Under the pieces are notes generated by a model, which was given only the letters and a program-made list of their open reading frames with translations, was not told the DNA's origin and ran no database searches. DNA of 30,000 bases. It comes from Theodoxus fluviatilis. Taxonomy: Eukaryota > Mollusca > Gastropoda > Cycloneritida > Neritidae. The DNA lies in assembly GCA_034096865.1 (NCBI GenBank), contig JAWQFJ010028320.1, positions 1 to 30,000 on the forward strand, written 5' to 3'. Position numbers and translations under genes: made by a program. Within the stretch, counting starts at the first letter, position 1. Each line of letters opens with the position of its first letter. Positions 1 through 10,903 of this stretch are shown here, piece after piece.

Positions 1-1023
1 TTCATTCCCATTTCTTCCCACCCAGGGTAATGGGCGCCCAAGCCGTACACTTTTACCCCCCGGTTATCAGGCCACTATTTATTATCCCTTCATCAACATC
101 TCAACTCCCCGGGGATCATGTACGAGCGTATTACGCTGCGGATGAACTCGACAAAGCTATTCTTCCCAGTTTTGCTGCTCAGCCCTGACAGCTACACGTG
201 TTACTCTTAAGACCAAAAGAACAAAATGGTGGGTACAGTAACATGACAACAACAACTAAAAAAACTCAAAAGCGTCTGTAGGTCGGATTGATTAAAAAAA
301 AAATTATAGAAGACGCAGGATTGAACATAAATCTCAATTTCTCTTTTGCTGAAAAACTTTTTTTAAATACTTGAATGTGGATTCTACGAGTGCTCATTAG
401 GCAGAGTGGATGGGACAGCACACATTTCGTTGTGCCATAGATTTCTTTCTCTTTTTCTCTATCTTTTTTTAATTACCGAAAAAAGGGTCGGCAGATACCG
501 GAACAACAACTTCTTTTTTTAGGGGGGAGGGGAGGGAGGGAGGGAGGGAGGGAGGGAGGGAGGGAGGGAGGGAGGGAGGGAGGGAGGGAGGGAGGGAGGG
601 GGGAGGGAGGGAGGGAGGGGGGAGTGAGGGAGGGAGGGGGGAGGGGGCGAAGGGGGCAAACTTGCATTATATATTAATTAACAACCCTGGGATCCTGTGC
701 AGCTTCAGACCTACGAGCCGCGTTTGACAGCAGAGACAGGTTTCCTCCATGATATGCTAGCAAAGGCAATTCAAAAAGGTGTTTCTGCTCTCTCTTTTTA
801 TTTAGTGACCGCTGTAATTATACAAGAGTCGGTATGAAAACTGGGACGGACAAGCAGGCGGTGTCAGTGAAACGACTGTTCCGTCGTTGCATATAATTAC
901 AGCGAGCACTTATTAACAGCAACACCGGGAACGCCCTTTTTGATTGCCTTCGCTAGCGCATCGGTGTCCGGGCAAACCATCCCCTGGTCAAGCGCGCCAT
1001 AGAGTCCACTATCCTCTCCACTC
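1..1023. other. Upstream non-coding region, no gene seen
   Basis: Apart from the GGGA tract at 522-655 I see no coding frame, RNA gene or recognisable element. Position upstream of the zinc-finger gene means it could hold intron or 5' flanking sequence. Confidence 0.5.
522..655. repeat. GGGA-rich tetranucleotide tract
   Basis: The tract consists of repeated GGGA units with some longer G runs on the plus strand, so the minus strand is CCCT-rich. The runs of three or more G at regular spacing could form G-quadruplexes. The proline/leucine-rich open frame on the minus strand is a by-product of the repeat. Confidence 0.95.
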
Positions 1024-1620
1024 AGTTTTGACGATGATTACGATGATACCAACGACGAAGAAGATGGAGACGGTGAAGCTGATGAGGATCACGTTAGTGG
1101 GCCTGCGCAATGCTTGTTAACGACGTGATGGTGACAGCGATGTCGACGACAACGACGATGATGACAATATTGAAGATAACCCTGAAAATGATTCCAGTAT
1201 CGAATGCAGTATCGCTGCTTTTTGTCGTCTGTAGCATCGCCATTATCGGCGGCGGTGGTTGGATCAATGTTGTCGTCGTCCTCCATCGTACCTGTTGCTT
1301 CTACTACCGTCCTTATCCTGATCGTCGTCCGTATCGCCGCCATCATTGACGACATTTAGAAAAAAGACAGTGTCAGATTCAGCAGTGACGACGATGACGA
1401 CGACAACGACAGTGATGATAAAGATGCACCTGTCGCCGCAAATAGTGAATACAAGTGTAATGATCGTGATGGCAACAGCAGCGAAGCTAATCCTGACGAC
1501 CAAGATGACGTCGGTAATTACCATGTCGATGGCGACAGCCACGAACACTTTCAATGGTTCCTTCCTTCACTGCTCCGCACGACCGCAGGAGTACGGCCTA
1601 TGGTACGCCAGTGATGACAA
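1024..1620. repeat. Degenerate GAC/GAT-rich tract, possibly a decayed Asp-rich exon
   Basis: One plus-strand frame (codons starting at 1024, 1381 and so on) is rich in Asp codons at 1027-1110 and again at 1381-1530, but has stops at 1126, 1612, 1615 and 1621. A second frame is Asp-rich at 1127-1200. Between about 1205 and 1360 the Asp-rich reading is instead on the minus strand, as though that piece were inverted. It may be an old trinucleotide repeat, a broken exon or an assembly error. The frame of 1381 is the same as that of the candidate exon at 1638, which could be chance. Confidence 0.5.
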
Positions 1621-1637
1621 TAGGTCTCTCGTTGCAG

Positions 1638-1845
1638 AAGCCCGGTAGTCGACGACAGGCCCGGCAGCAGCGTCAAATCCCCTTCTCCTGTGCAAAGCCA
1701 ATCCGATGGTATGGTGTCCTCTGACGTCCTTGACCTTCGACCCAGTTCCAGTTCAAGGTCATATGGAGATTTTGTGCGGGACTCCCGTTACCACGCAATG
1801 GTTCGCAGTGCCGTGTCTTCTCCTGTCTACCGAGGTTCTCCAGAG
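1638..1845 (+). CDS. Candidate upstream coding exon of the zinc-finger gene
   Basis: The frame reads as a Ser/Pro-rich linker (residues such as SPVVDDRPGSSVKSPSPVQ) with no stop from 1624 to 1917. A plausible acceptor, TCTCTCGTTGCAG, ends at 1637. The exon would begin with one base of a split codon and end in phase 0 at a weak donor (GAG|GTCAGT at 1845/1846); a second phase-0 donor, GTACGT, lies at 1885. Either end joins in frame to the exon at 2235. The weak donor and the disrupted DNA just upstream lower confidence. The true start codon is not visible and should lie further 5', perhaps outside the window. Confidence 0.4.
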
Positions 1846-2234
1846 GTCAGTACTAAAATTGTCTTTCATGGTCTTCAACATTGCGTACGTAATCTTGATA
1901 TGACGCTGAAGTATGAATAGATGCTGACTGAAGAATTGGTCCCACTTAAAGGTACATTAATAATGGTAGTTTTAACATTGCGACTTTTTACGTGAAGCCG
2001 AAAGGACTTTGTGTTCTTCAAGAAGCCTAGCCATCAATGATTTAAAAAACTATCCATGTAAACCGAGACTCAAATGACCAGACGTTCAACTATGCATTTC
2101 TCATTCGTCCAGTTCCTTTCGGCCACCCATTCAACAGGTTGACTATCCAGTCACCTATGCACACGCCCGTACAAAGCACACCAACTTGCTCTTACACCAT
2201 TTGATGGTACACCGGCGGTCCTTTGTGGTTGCAG

Positions 2235-3632
2235 GTGGACGTGATCTGTAAGCAGGCAACGGACTCGGACCAGCCTCTGGACCTCTCAATGGTCAAGCAG
2301 GAAACCCTCTCACCTGAAAGCGCCCCTCCCAAGCAGCCCACACTCCTGGTGCTACCCACCTCAGTCATGGGAGCTTCTCACCTTTACCCCCAGTCTGACG
2401 CCAGCAGGGTGACACTGGATAGTAACCTAAATCCTCTGACGTCACTTCCGGGAATGGCGGAAGGAAAGGTGGTGTTGATGCCCATGCAGCTGCCAACCGT
2501 GCCAGTGATGGATTCAGGACTTCAGGACAGCAAGAAGTTTCGGAATTGGCAGCAAGAAGCGCAAATACAGTTGCTGAAGAGACAGCAGAAGCAACAGTTG
2601 CTGCTGCAGCAGGACGAGCAGCAACAGCATCAACAACATCACGACGTGGACCATGAACTGCAGCAAGTCTTCTACGAACATCAGCAACATCACCATCAGC
2701 AGATGCAGCTGCAAAAGCAGAAGCAGCAGCAGCACCCTCAGCACCACCACCACCAGCAACAGCAACAGAAGCAGGAGAACGAACAGCAGAAACAGCAAGA
2801 GCAGCAAAACCAGCAGCAACAACAGTTAGAACTGCAGATGCAGCAACAGAAACAGCAGCTGCTTCAGCTTCAGCATCAATTCAGCTTTCCCCAACAAATC
2901 TTCTCTTCTCCATCCTCGTCTCCACTACCTCAGGTGGCGTCAGCAACACCGCTCGTAACTACGCATGCGCAAGCTGTACAGCTGACGTCATTTCCTATGG
3001 TTACTACTGGCATGACGTTTCCACTTCCTGGACACACGAGTGGGTTGTCCTTTTCACTTCCGGTCAGCCTGACAATGGCGTCACCAGCCACTGCAGCCCC
3101 AACAACGTTTAGCATGCTCAGTTCGGGCAACATCCTGGCAATTCCTCTGATACAGACCCTCCCCGACTCGAACTCAGTTCCCACATGTGCTTCCTCCATC
3201 CCGCCACCACCACCTCCTCGTCCTCCTCCTCCTGCTCCGCTATCCGCTTCTCATACCTCTGTTACTCCTGCTCCTCCTCGCCCTTCAACCCAACAGTCTT
3301 CTCCAAGAAGTTCTCGGGGAAGGGGAGGAGGCAGAGGTGCCGCAAAGAACTTCAAGAATGGGGGTGAGATGAAGGTCTTGGCAGAGAACACCTCCTTTCC
3401 TGGAGTCTACACCAGCATTCTCAAACTTCCCTGGAGCAGAAGATCACGTGCCAAAGGCGACGGGTCACGTGGTATCCATAGACATCTCATGCGCAACCGG
3501 AAGACGCAGTCGAAGGATCAAGAGCTGCAGGAGCAACATAGGGGAGGAGGACATTCAGAACGAGACCTCAACCAGACGTCGGAAGGAGAGGAGACAGCAC
3601 AGGAGAAAGAAACGAGGGAAAAGCTTCGTCAG
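2235..3632 (+). CDS. Exon: CtBP motif, polyQ, Pro-rich and RG-rich segments
   Basis: The acceptor TTTGTGGTTGCAG ends at 2234 and the donor CAG|GTGAGTAT starts at 3633; both sides are phase 0. The exon encodes 466 residues. PLDLS followed by MVKQE (a possible sumoylation-type VKQE) is at residues 14-23. The Gln tract is coded by mixed CAG, CAA, CAT and CTG codons rather than a pure repeat, which suggests a long-lived coding tract. Basic RS/RG sequence occupies the last third. The leucine-rich frame on the opposite strand at 2514-2822 is a shadow of the Gln codons. Confidence 0.85.
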
Positions 3633-4393
3633 GTGAGTATCGTCAAGGTTGCTTTCCTCAGTCTGAAGATAAAAAGTTGACAAGGGACGTTAGACTAAAC
3701 CCTGCTGAAAAGATCGTCACATTTTCCTATCGTAATGCTAAGATAACAGTTGATTTGATCGTAAGTGATGTTACAAGCTAAGGTGCTTCTTAGGGAATCT
3801 TTGCCATCGAGTTATCTTGTAAGTGAGCCATCACCAAAAACCACGACTGCACGTGAAAAACTATTCTTCATTATCAAATGACAAATCCTTTTATTTGAAT
3901 GTTCATCCATATTTGTCGTACGTTCATCCATCACTACATTCATTCATACATTATTTTAGTCCTGTATTGGTTCAATCTGTCAATTAGTTCACTCCTTCAC
4001 TTGCGCTCTCTCACAGATCCAGTATGAGGAGCACCAACTTCAGATCAAACTGCAGCAGGAGCAGATGCTTCAGCAGCTTCTTCATGAGCAGCAGCAGCAA
4101 CTGCAGCAGAAACTGCAGCAGGACATCAAGGAAAAGAGTATGCTGCAGCTTCAGAAACAGCAACACCTGCAGCAGAAACAGCAGCAATTCATGCAGCAAC
4201 AGCAACAACAGAGCAAGCAGGTGTGTTTGCAGCGTCTGCAGGAACAGCCCGAAGGCCAGCAAGGGCTCCACGAGGACAAGGACACAGCGACTATGGCCAG
4301 CATCGGGACTCCCAGCAGCGTCCCCTCTACGCCACAGGTATGAAGAAAGGCGTGGTTAGCGTGAAGGGAAAGACACTGAGTGGGTTATTCCAA

Positions 4394-4470
<77 letters not shown>

Positions 4471-4887
4471 CCTTTATTGAGGCTGACAACCCATCTCAGT
4501 TTTCTAAAAATACATATGAATTTACACATTAAAAATGATTTTAGATCCGCAAGATATATAATACAGCAATACTTCATAAGGTTATGGACAGTTTCTTTCT
4601 AACAAGGACCCGACCCAAGCGGCATACACTCTCTGGAGGGTGAACGAAAGAACAAACGAACGAACGAATATACCCGTACATGGTCATCTTACACTTCCAC
4701 GCTCATAGTTTATGCCAATTTTAATTCAAGCGATGATTTTAATTTACTATAACGTTGTTACTTATTACAACACAGTATTTTTGTGCTGCTCTCTAAGCTC
4801 CAGTGCGTAAACAATAAACATTGCCACGTCTCTTGTTACCCGAATGTTCGATCCCTTCAAAAGCCGGCTGAAGTGCCCCCTTAAACT

Positions 4888-4943
<56 letters not shown>

Positions 4944-5178
4944 GACGGACGGAAGGACGAACAGACAGGTGGGGATGAAGGTGGATAGAGGGGTGTGTGT
5001 GTGATGGTGTGTGTGTGTGTGATGGTGTGTGTGTGTGAGTGTGTGTGTGTGTGTGTGAATGGACATACGGACTGACATACTGACGTACCGACAAATGTTT
5101 CCTACTCTATACAAGATAATATGCATTCAAGCGCGCGTGTGCACGCACACACACGCGCGCGCGCGCAAACACACAACA

Positions 5179-5245
<67 letters not shown>

Positions 5246-8200
5246 TTACTCGAAATTCTGGAACCTTTTTATTCGAACCAAGTCAACCCATTCAACCTTG
5301 AGATTTGGCTATACGTGCAGCACTGCTTTATGAACGCTTCCTTCTCTCTTCAGGTGATGTTCCTGCCCATTTCCCAAATGTCTCAGCAGGCACTGGCATC
5401 TCTCGTCCCTGTGTCTGCAAATTTTTCATCGTCGTCCGCCACGTCCTCTTCCACTTCCTCCACCTCCTCCGAGTCCCTCATGATGGTCTATCCCAGTTCT
5501 GCCATGTCCATGCAGGGAAAAGCCGTGCGGAGGCGAGGGAGACCCCCGAAACTTCCGGTTCTCTACCACTTGCTGACTGAGTCCGCCAAGAGTCAGAGGT
5601 CAGAGGTCAGGGAGCACGCCAGCTCCACCGGCATCCCGCTGGTGCAGACGCAGAGTCTGGGCAGCAGTGGCGCCACCTTGTCCTTGATGCACATGAACAT
5701 TCAGAGTTGTGTCCCTTCCTTGCCCTTTGCCCTGGGCCCCTGCGTGAAGACTGAAGCTGCGACGGAAGTGACGCAGCAGACGGGGGAGGGAAGGCAGAGA
5801 GGAGAAGAGCTGCACAGCGTCCACAAAGCCGGCTCTGAAGAAGAACTGGGAGAAATCAGGAGGGGACTGCTAACCCCGAAAAGGTACATCACAATGACGA
5901 GGCCATTGTACGGATGAAATGTTTGCATACGTACAGCGTCATTGTCCAGCACTAACCCTGTGACAACAAGAATTGCCTAATTTTAGCTTTCCAGCTTAAA
6001 CCCCTGATACTAATCTATTTCGAGTCTGCTATCAATGGGAGTGTCTGGGTGCTGTGACCGTGGTTGCTGTACATGTAGAATTACTAGATTTCCATTGCAC
6101 ACACGCGGTCGCCATCTGACAGAGACGGCATAAAAAACCACGCTAAGGTGGGGGTGGGGTGGGGTGGGTGGGGGGTGGGGGTGTGTGTAAAATGATAATC
6201 ATACATGTGTACTGCGATTTTATCAACTTTGCTGATATGCAAAATCTAGATAACACCCTATTCATGCCTCACACATATTCTTTTCACTGTTGTGTAAAGC
6301 TACAGAAAACATTACATTACGTAGTCCCTAGACGATTTGGCTGAATGCTTATTTTGAGAACCGTTCTTTGGACCACAGTTGCATTTGTGACCGTGCACCA
6401 CAAATCAGTCTTAAGTCGATTTTTCCCTGTCTCTAACTTCTTGCTGTCCTTGAAAACCTGAGAGTTTAAGCTTTCGAATGGTACCCGGATCATGTTTGTA
6501 TCCGGAAAATTATCGAAGTTACAACCACATTACTAAAATACGACAATAAAGAAAGTTGGAGAAACTTGCAATACACGTTCAAGTACGGCACTTCAGGATG
6601 GTCCGACTTCAAAACCTGTGTACGTAACGAATTCGCTTCCAGTTTTTAGATTTTTTTTAACAGAAAAAGCACGGAAAATTATACTGCAGGAAGAGAGTAG
6701 CGAAAGTGAGCTTTGCAGTGATTAGTAGGAACCGTCGCACCGAGTGGAAAGCCTCAGTTGGGTTAATTGAAATCAAAGTTTTCTTTCTGTTTCTAGGGGG
6801 TCGTTTAGGGAGTTATTATATGCAATCGAGCATGAAAAAACAATGTTTTAGTGTCAAAAACAACAAAATTAGAATTTTCTACCTCCAAATTATCTAGCAT
6901 TTAATACACATTCCAGAGAATATATCGTATTTACAGCACACATGACAAATTTATACCTCGGCTTAAAGCTACTGAAATGCATACGTGACTATAGCTCCCT
7001 GGCGTCTTTGCAAACTGTTTTCTGGAATACTGTTTCAGCGCCTTTAACCTGGTATAGTTATGCATGGCCACACATGATAATTTGCATAGCATATCGGCAA
7101 CAGATCGATTCTAGAGGGGTAATAGACGCAGAAAACATCCCAACAGAAATTGCACCCGGTTGACCCCAACTCATGGTACAGGCTTATCTCTGAAATGACC
7201 AGTGCGACCTCTGACCTATTTCGTGGTGCTCCGTCACATTAATTTTGTCTAATCCATTCCAACAGTAAAGGATAGATATGACGTAGTCTGATCTGGCGAG
7301 GATAAATTTTCGACAAGGTACACCTAGTCTACGGTACTGATACTCGCTACCCTGTCCAGGCTTGCTGTACACTAAACACCAAGGATAATGGGAAGATCCC
7401 ACAGACATCACAACTTTCATTCTTGATGGCACGTAAAGACGTTTACCAACAGGTGCATCAATCGATGTTCACCTATACATTCATGCACAATCATGCACTC
7501 ATTCATACCAGACAAAGTGACAAGACAGGGTAGCAGCAACTTTCCTCCATCAACATGATTTATAACTTATTCTCCCATCTCTCCCGCCCCTGCGATTGAA
7601 CCACGGTACAGCGCCTCGCTGCAAAGCCCAACGCCTTAGTATACTGGACCATCTAGGAGGTGTAGATGGTCCAGTATACTAAGGCGTTGGGCTTTGCAGC
7701 GAGGCGCTGTGCCGTGGTTCAATCCCAGGGGCGGGAGAGATGGGAGAATAAGTTATAAATCAGGCTTGCTGTGGCAGTCACGTACTGATATGATACGCGC
7801 TACCCTGTCCAGGCTTGCTGTGGCAGTCACGTACTGATATGATACGCGCTACCCTATCCAGGCTTGCTGTGGCAGTCACGTACTGATACGCGCTACCCTA
7901 TCCAGGCTTGCTGTGGCAGTCACGTACTGATTTGATACGCGCTACCCTGTCCAGGCTTGCTGTGTCAGTCACGTACTGAAATGATACTCGCTACCCTGTC
8001 CAGGCATGCTGTGGCAGTCACGTACTGATATGATACTCGCTACCCTGTCCAGGCTTGCTGTGGTAGCCATGTACTGATATGATACTCGCTACCCTGTCCA
8101 GGCTTGCTGTGGCAGTCACGTACTGATACGCGCTACCCTATCCAGGCTTGCTGTGGCAGTCACGTACTGATATGATACTCGCTACCCTGTCCAGGCTTGC

Positions 8201-10858
8201 TGTGGTAGCCATGTACTGATATGATACTCGCTACCCTGTCCAGGCTTGCTGTGGCAGTCACGTACTGATATGATACTCGCTACCCTGTCCAGGCTTGCTG
8301 TGGTAGCCATGTACTGATATGATACTCGCTACCCTGTCCAGGCTTGCTGTGGCAGCCACGTACTGATATGATGCGCGCTACCCTATCCAGGCTTGCTGTG
8401 GCAGTCACGTACTGATATGATACTCGCTACCCTGTCCAGGCTTGCTGTGGCAGTCACGTACTGATATGATACGCGCTACCCTGTCCAGGCTTGCTGTGGC
8501 AGTCACGTACTGATACGCGCTAGCCTGCCCAGGCTTGCTGTGGCAGTCACGTACTGATATGATACGCGCTACCCTGTCCAGGCTTGCTGTGGCAGTCACG
8601 TACTGATATGATACTCGCTACCCTGTCCAGGCTTGCTGTGGTAGCCATGTACTGATATGATACTCGCTACCCTGTCCAGGCTTGCTGTGGCAGTCACGTA
8701 CTGATACGCGCTACCCTATCCAGGCTTGCTGTGGCAGTCACGTACTGATATGATACTCGCTACCCTGTCCAGGCTTGCTATGGTAGCCATGTACTGATAT
8801 GATACTCGCTACCCTATCCAGGCTTGCTGTGGCAGTCACGTACTGATATGATACGCGCTACCCTGTCCAGGGTTTCTGTGGCAGTCACGTACTGATACGC
8901 GCTACTCTATCCAGGCTTGCTGTGGCAGTCACGTACTCATATGATACTCGCTACCCTGTCCAGGCTTGCTGTGGCAGTCACGTACTGATATGATATTCGC
9001 TACCCTGTCCAGGCTTGCTGTGGCAGTCACGTACTGATATGATACGCGCTACCCTGTCAAGGCTTGCTGTGGCAGTCACGTACGGATATGATACGCGCTA
9101 CCCTGTCCAGGCTTGCTGTGGCAGTCACGTACTGATATGATACGCGCTACCCTATCCAGGCTTGCTGTGGCAGTCACGTACTGATATGATACTCGCTACC
9201 CTGTCCAGGCTTGCTGTGGCAGTCACGTACTGATATGATACTCGCTACCCTGTCCAGGCTTGCTGTGGCAGTCACGTACTGATATGATACGCGCTACCCT
9301 GTCCAGGCTTGCTGTGGCAGTCACGTACTGATATGATACGCGCTACCCTGTCCAGGCTTGCTGTGGCAGTCACGTACTGATATGATACGCGCTACCCTAT
9401 CCAGGCTTGCTGTGGCAGTCACGTACTGCTATGATACTCGCTACCCTGTCCAGGCTTGCTGTGGCAGTCACGTACTGATACGCGCTACCCTGTCCAGGCT
9501 TGCTGTGGCAGTCACGTACTGAAATGATACGCGCTACCCTATCCAGGCTTGCTGTGGCAGTCACGTACTGATACGCGCTACCCTGTCCAGGCTTGCTGTG
9601 GCAGTCACGTACTGATATGATACGCGCTACCCTATCCAGGCTTGCTGTGGCAGTCACGTACTGATATGATACGCGCTACCCTGTCCAGGCTTGCTGTGGC
9701 AATCACGTACTGATATGATACACGCTACCCTGTCCAGGCTTGCTGTGGCAGTCACGTACTGATATGATACACGCTACCCTGTCCAGGCTTGCTGTGGCAG
9801 TCACGTACTGATATGATACTCGCTACCCTGTCCAGGCCCGTTGTGGGAGCTGCATGATACACGCTACCCTGTCCAGGCCGCTGATTTTCTTTTCCCAAAC
9901 ACGCGTATATATAGGGACCCTAACTTCGGGAGTTTTCGGCATCTTCGGACGTGACGTCAGCAGTCGCGACGTTCTTTGGATAACGCTGGTCGCCATTTTT
10001 CTTGTTCGATTCGAATGGAAAACGATGAAGTTTAGGAACACTGAGGCCTAGTCAAAGAAAATGTAGCAAGAAAACAGAACCAATTTATCAATACTATTTG
10101 TCTTCATTTGTTAGAGCCTATTTCTATGAGCTATAGTAAGAGCACAGCACACATCACAGCACACATCACAGCACACATCACAGCACACATCACAGCACAC
10201 ATCACAGCACACATCAGAGCACACATCACAGCACACATCACATCACAGCACACATCACAGCACACATCACAGCACACATCACAGCACACATCACAGCACA
10301 CATCACAGCACACATCAGAGCTGGTCTGCCGTTCATGACAGTGCACTGGGAGTTCCATTGACAATAATATGAGTATGTTGCATTACAATGATGACAAATC
10401 ATTCTATTCTCTATATCGTTTGTATATGTATGTAACTATAGTTCCTACTTTTTTGTTTTACATTACTCACTTGGCAAGTAAAGCATGCTTTTCATATTAT
10501 CCTGTGAAATCTTAGAAATAAAACTTTTTTCATTTAATGCATAGTAGCTATTCAGTTAGAGTCTGCATATGGTACTTTATTCTTTATTATTATCATCATT
10601 TTTCCTCTCAGTTCTCATCAAAGGGCATGCATGGTCTCTACAAAGTTAGTGATGATTTTGTTTGCAATTTTCTCCAATTAAATCAAAATGATTGCATCTC
10701 CTTCATCAACTGCAAACTGAGTGTATTTTTCTTCAGTGTTGTCAACTCTCACAATGATCTGTCTACCTGTCTGTCATTCCCCACCCTACCCCCATCCTTT
10801 AATTCTCTCTCTCTCTGTCTCTCCCTGTCTGTCAGTCTCTGTCTGACTCTCCCCCCCC

Positions 10859-10903
<45 letters not shown>

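Noticed and set aside
2514..2822. Leucine-rich open frame on the minus strand
   Set aside because: It is the complement of CAG/CAA codons in the polyQ exon, which has proper splice sites on the plus strand.
4765..5333. His/Thr- and Ser/Leu-repetitive frames
   Set aside because: They are translations of GA, TG and CA dinucleotide repeats inside an intron.
7556..7762. A pair of functional tRNA genes
   Set aside because: A- and B-box-like motifs are present but the spacing is about 5 nt too long and I could not pair a complete acceptor stem or a normal anticodon arm. A tRNA-derived SINE head fits better.
7763..9835. CRISPR-like regular repeats and Arg/Ser-rich minus-strand frames
   Set aside because: Monomers are contiguous with no unique spacers and the context is a eukaryotic intron. 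The frames are simply read-throughs of the 49-bp unit.
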